This document shows positions 60,322 through 64,000 of a stretch of 64,000 nucleotides of DNA, piece after piece (the stretch's first letter is position 1; every line of letters starts with the position of its first letter). Source of the stretch: Boswellia sacra (Eukaryota > Streptophyta > Magnoliopsida > Sapindales > Burseraceae); contig SNVD02014787.1 in NCBI GenBank assembly GCA_013180625.2, forward strand, positions 29,895 through 93,894, read 5' to 3'. The notes under the pieces were generated by a model. That model did no database searches. It worked only from the letters and a program-made list of their open reading frames with translations, and was not told the DNA's origin. Both the position numbers and the translations under genes were made by a program.

Positions 60322-61734
60322 TGTTTACGCCCAAAATATACCGCGATTATTATAGTATAAGTTGAGGTGTTGAATCCACAAGGAGGTTTTCGACAAAAGA
60401 GGTTAGTAAAACAAAAATACTAAAAGGATAATAAAGACATAAAATTTAACTTTGAAGTGATCTGTTATAAAGAGACTACAATACATAATAATTGAAAGAA
60501 ATCGATCGTAACTAAAAGGTAAGGCATCGAAAATCACTTATATGTTTTGTAAATCTAATCCCCACTTTGACTCAATGATTATAACTCAATTGAAAGTTTC
60601 ACATCTCAAACAATCAATTGAAGAATATATATCGTAAAGCATAATTGATAAACACGTGTATTTGATATGCATAAACTTTTTACAAATATTTACCAACAAT
60701 GTTCATCCTTACAAGTTATCCAAAAGCGATAATATATCAATTGACAATATCGCAGTAAAAGATTAACTCATAAAAACGAAACTACCAGTAACAATTATAA
60801 TTCAACACGAATCACATGAAAAAAACGTGACTGAATTTATGTGAAATTAAGAATTATAATTTCTAGATTAAAGAGAAATTATAAGATGAGAAAGAGTTTA
60901 ACACGTACACAAACATACAAACTTCATAGCCCTTGAGGAAGAATCAAAGTAGAGAAATAGATAAACTACACATACAAATTCATCTCTAGCCTTACCAAGA
61001 ATTCTAGCCTAACTTACAATTCATTCCCATCATTTCTAAAGAGGAAATACAAGAGACAATTGTAATACACAATTATATAATGGAATTCAAAGGATTTTTC
61101 TTCTCTCTCATTCAACTCCTCAAGGTTCTTATATAGGTAATTAAATGGAGCTATTTTAGTATGAACAAATCTTTCACATTTTCGGCCACCAAACCTTCCA
61201 CCAACTTGCAGCATATTTTTGGCTACCAAAACGATTGAATTGGTCTTTGTGGAAAACATGAAAGTTATAGCTTTTTGTCTCATCTTTCCATGACCACCAG
61301 ATTCATGCAATTTAGACAAGTCTTCTATGAGATATACTCAAAATACTGAAAATAGGTTGAACAACAACTAGAGTTCAGTTTTGTTATGTCTCAATTTTGG
61401 CCCATCAAATGTTAAATTTGGGCTTTTGATTATTCTTTAACTTTGTGTAGGATTAGATCATGTTGCTCCAGGTTGAAGAATCTTTCATTTGGATTTATAG
61501 ATTGAGTGTTATGTCCATTTTATTAAACTTGCACAAAGATTTCTATTAATCACAATTTGAGGACAACACTTTATTTCAAGATAAAGACTAAAAAAAATGC
61601 TAATTAAAGAAATGAAACAATTGTAAAAGAGGCATAAGCAAAATAATTATGCTAAAATATCATAAAAGTTTTACAATATTGACCAATTAGCATTAATTAT
61701 TTATGCTTAAGAGTGTATTTTCATGAGTTTATCA
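60322..61734 (-). repeat. Long LTR-like block, probable solo LTR
   Basis: On the minus strand the block opens 'tgataaactcatgaaaatac' (61734 leftward) and closes 'gggcgtaaaca' (60322), TG..CA. Near the closing end is a 'ccttgtggattcaac' phrase like the conserved tail of Athila/Tat-type LTRs. No internal domain adjoins it on either side. Left flank 'ctatg' and right flank 'caatc' do not match well, so its history is unclear. Confidence 0.5.
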
Positions 61735-61739
61735 CAATC

Positions 61740-63160
61740 TGATGCGTTCGAAACTAGCAAGTATACTAGTCGCACAAGTAATAAAGTGATGAGTAAGATA
61801 TCGTTCCCACGAGAATTGATTCTAATTGAATTTGTTATTTTCCAGTAACAATAAACTAAACAGGGGGGGTTTTGTTGAATGATTAACTAAATGAAATAAA
61901 AATGCAAATTAAGAATAACAAAACAGAAGTTAATTTGAGTGAAAAATCAATGAGAGAAACTGGTTAAGGGTTCTTTCTCTGCCACAAGATATGAATTTGT
62001 GAATTAACATAGAATTGTCATCCAATTACAGCATTGAAGTTATCAACCGTAGATAACAACAAGCTCTGTTACCCCAATCTTTCCTTACTTTGTTGTTAAA
62101 TAAAACAAGCTCTTTATTTAATCTCTATCCATTAAACAACCTAGAATAAGCTCTCTGAGTTTAATTCAATGGAAGCATTACAAAAAGAAAGACAGGTTGA
62201 TCTAAGCAATAATCACACAAGTTCGGATTATTTAACCTAGGTTGTATTTTCCAATTGCAATCTCTGATCACAATTTTGCTACTAATGATTGGAAATTCAT
62301 GACAATTACGGATCAAGATTTCTAATCTAGCAATAGACAACAACAGATTATATTCAGTTGGCCATTCCAAATACAATCAGTAAGCAATCATAAGCATTAG
62401 ATATGGGAAAATACAAGCAACTTCAATTACAGAATTGGATAACAATTCTTACACAATCAACTCACAAAATCCATATCAAGGGCTTTGAAATCACCCTCAA
62501 CCAATTCAGATTTAGTTACACATATTCAATCAGAATAACAAATACAACACAGAGAAATTCCAGAATTGAAAAGGAAAGAAAGAACTTAGCAAATTCTTTG
62601 AAAATCTTCTTTGTAGATGAATCTTCTTGGAATTGTAGTTCCTCCTCTTTCAAAATCTTCTTTCTCCTTCAAGAACTCCAAGGATGAGAGAAATCCAGAA
62701 ATGCAGCCTCCTCCCACGTTTTCCCCTCTTCAAGTTATCAAAATAAAACCCTAAAATATGTTTAAATACTCTGCTACAGTAACCTGCTACAGTGTCCCGT
62801 ATTATACATGCTACAGTGATTTGTGGAATTACATTTCTATACTTCTCACACTGTTTTGATTACAACGTTTGGTACACTGAATGGATTTATAAACCGTAAA
62901 TTTCTCCAGAAAATAGACTTCTAGAGCTTTCCAACGGTATATAATATGTCATCGGGTTCATTGTATATCAATACAATTAAATCTGAGAAGATCACTGACT
63001 AGCAGAGGTGAAAATGAAGGGTTTTACTCCATTTTTGTGCAAGTTGCTCCCAAACTCCTATAAACATCAAAACCACACAAAAACATAAAAATACCAAGGA
63101 ATATAGCAAAGAAACATGGACAAATTGATATAAAAGTAATACGTAAATAGACACCTATCA
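61740..63160 (-). repeat. 3' LTR of an Athila/Tat-like gypsy element
   Basis: On the minus strand it begins 'tgataggtgtctatttacg' (63160 leftward) and ends 'gcgttcgaa'-inverse '..cgaacgcatca' (61740). The end contains the phrase 'gtgggaacgatatc..cttgtgcgactagtatacttgc', a conserved feature of this retrotransposon group. A polypurine tract adjoins it on the right. The 5' LTR and genes lie beyond the window. Confidence 0.72.
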
Positions 63161-64000
63161 AATTCCCCCACACTTAGACTTTGCTAGTACTCGAGCAACT
63201 AAAATGATATGAAACAAAACTAAACCGAAACAGAATCAAAGAAAAATTAAAACACACAAATGCTTCAACTTGAAAATATGCCTCAAAGATTGTACTTAAT
63301 TATAACCCAAGGAAAACTTCAAAATAATGCACTTGATCAAGAATGTCATCTCAAAGATTAGTTTCACTTCACTTCAATTCCTCAAGTGTGTGTGTGTAGA
63401 GCCATTCTCACCTAATCACTTATAACCCGGATGAGTTTATGCATAAAAATGAATCATATTTAATATTGAAGATGTGTGTATAAATGAACTCCATAGGCTT
63501 GCTTTTCAAGTCACTCTCCACTAATGTAGACATGCACAACACTAAGGATCAAGTAGGACTTTATTAAGCTTGTAACGTTTGGCTTGGGTGAAGGTATGAT
63601 AAAGGATAATAATTGGCTCAAATCACCCACAAACACATAAATCATTCAAGACTATGTAGAGCTCAAGCCTATAACAAAACTTCATTTCAATTCACCAGGT
63701 TACTCCCCCAAACTTATTTAGAACACTCAATCTTTTTTTTTTTTTGCAGAAAACAAAAGAAAACTACACCCCCCCACTTTGTTGTTTCATTCTTTTTAAG
63801 AACATTAAGGGTATAGATCTCTTATTCTTCTTCTTTTGTTCTTTTTTTTCTTCTTTTTTTCTTTTTTTTTCTTTTTTTTATTACACTTCCCCTCCCCCAC
63901 ACTTAAACAACACATTTTCCTCAATGTGTAAGTACGTGGATGATAAGTACAGATTGGCTTTTTTTTTTTTTTTTACAAACACAATAGGACTCACTTGCAT
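63161..64000 (-). mobile_element. Internal 3' region of an Athila/Tat-like element (continues off the edge)
   Basis: On the minus strand 'ctaagtgtgggggaatt' (63178-63162) is the polypurine tract directly before the LTR. A second 'taagtgtgggggagggg' lies at 63905-63889. Between them is non-coding text typical of the stretch after pol in these elements, plus T-rich runs (63836-63880, 63960-63974). No coding frame is in the part visible. Confidence 0.65.

Overview
This is an AT-rich stretch of nuclear DNA from a flowering plant, most likely a eudicot. The evidence is a Cf-9/Ve-type receptor-like protein gene, a CYP76A-like cytochrome P450, an anoctamin-like gene relic whose introns are phase-compatible, and many plant transposon classes. 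I see no bacterial operons, no tRNA or rRNA gene and no CRISPR array. The species cannot be named from sequence alone.

Layout, left to right. Positions 1-5465 hold a duplicated block that normally lies upstream of a receptor-like protein (RLP) gene; it is broken by a hAT-like relic and by a compact chromodomain LTR retrotransposon (1579-5413). Positions 5466-13000 hold a 682-bp hAT MITE, AT-rich filler, old ~300-bp tandem repeats, an LTR relic and an array of a ~150-bp module. A kinase pseudogene (LRK10L-like) and a copia relic follow at 13005-14705, then two fold-back MITEs. The only apparently intact host gene is a single-exon RLP on the minus strand (15804-18440). Its upstream block (18600-19635) is a paralogue of the block at the left edge. 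Positions 20-22 kb hold a third fold-back MITE and another module array.

The centre is transposon-dominated. A 5-kb CACTA element (22586-27553) carries a seven-exon TNPA-like (Transposase_24) gene. A 7-kb non-coding LARD (27858-34881) has a perfect 5-bp target duplication. A 2.5-kb hAT-type element (35915-38372) contains a nested solo LTR. An anoctamin-like pseudogene fragment abuts a Harbinger-like element that itself contains a hAT MITE. A 6-kb hAT element (41672-47679) has a decayed transposase. A second non-coding LTR element (48272-51552) follows.

The right third has an RLP 3'-end pseudogene (51965-52525), a CYP76A-like gene with one nonsense codon in its oxygen-binding motif (54147-55876), a 5'-truncated LINE (57285-60250), and two long LTR-like blocks only 5 bp apart. 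The rightmost block is the 3' end of an Athila/Tat-like element that continues beyond the window.

The picture is a resistance-gene (RLP) neighbourhood that has expanded by duplication and was then loaded with nested transposons. The observations I find most worth following are the shortened gag-protease-chromodomain retroelement, the ~150-160-bp module that recurs in arrays of three or more at four places including upstream of the RLP gene, and the near-intact but interrupted P450 and TNPA-like genes.
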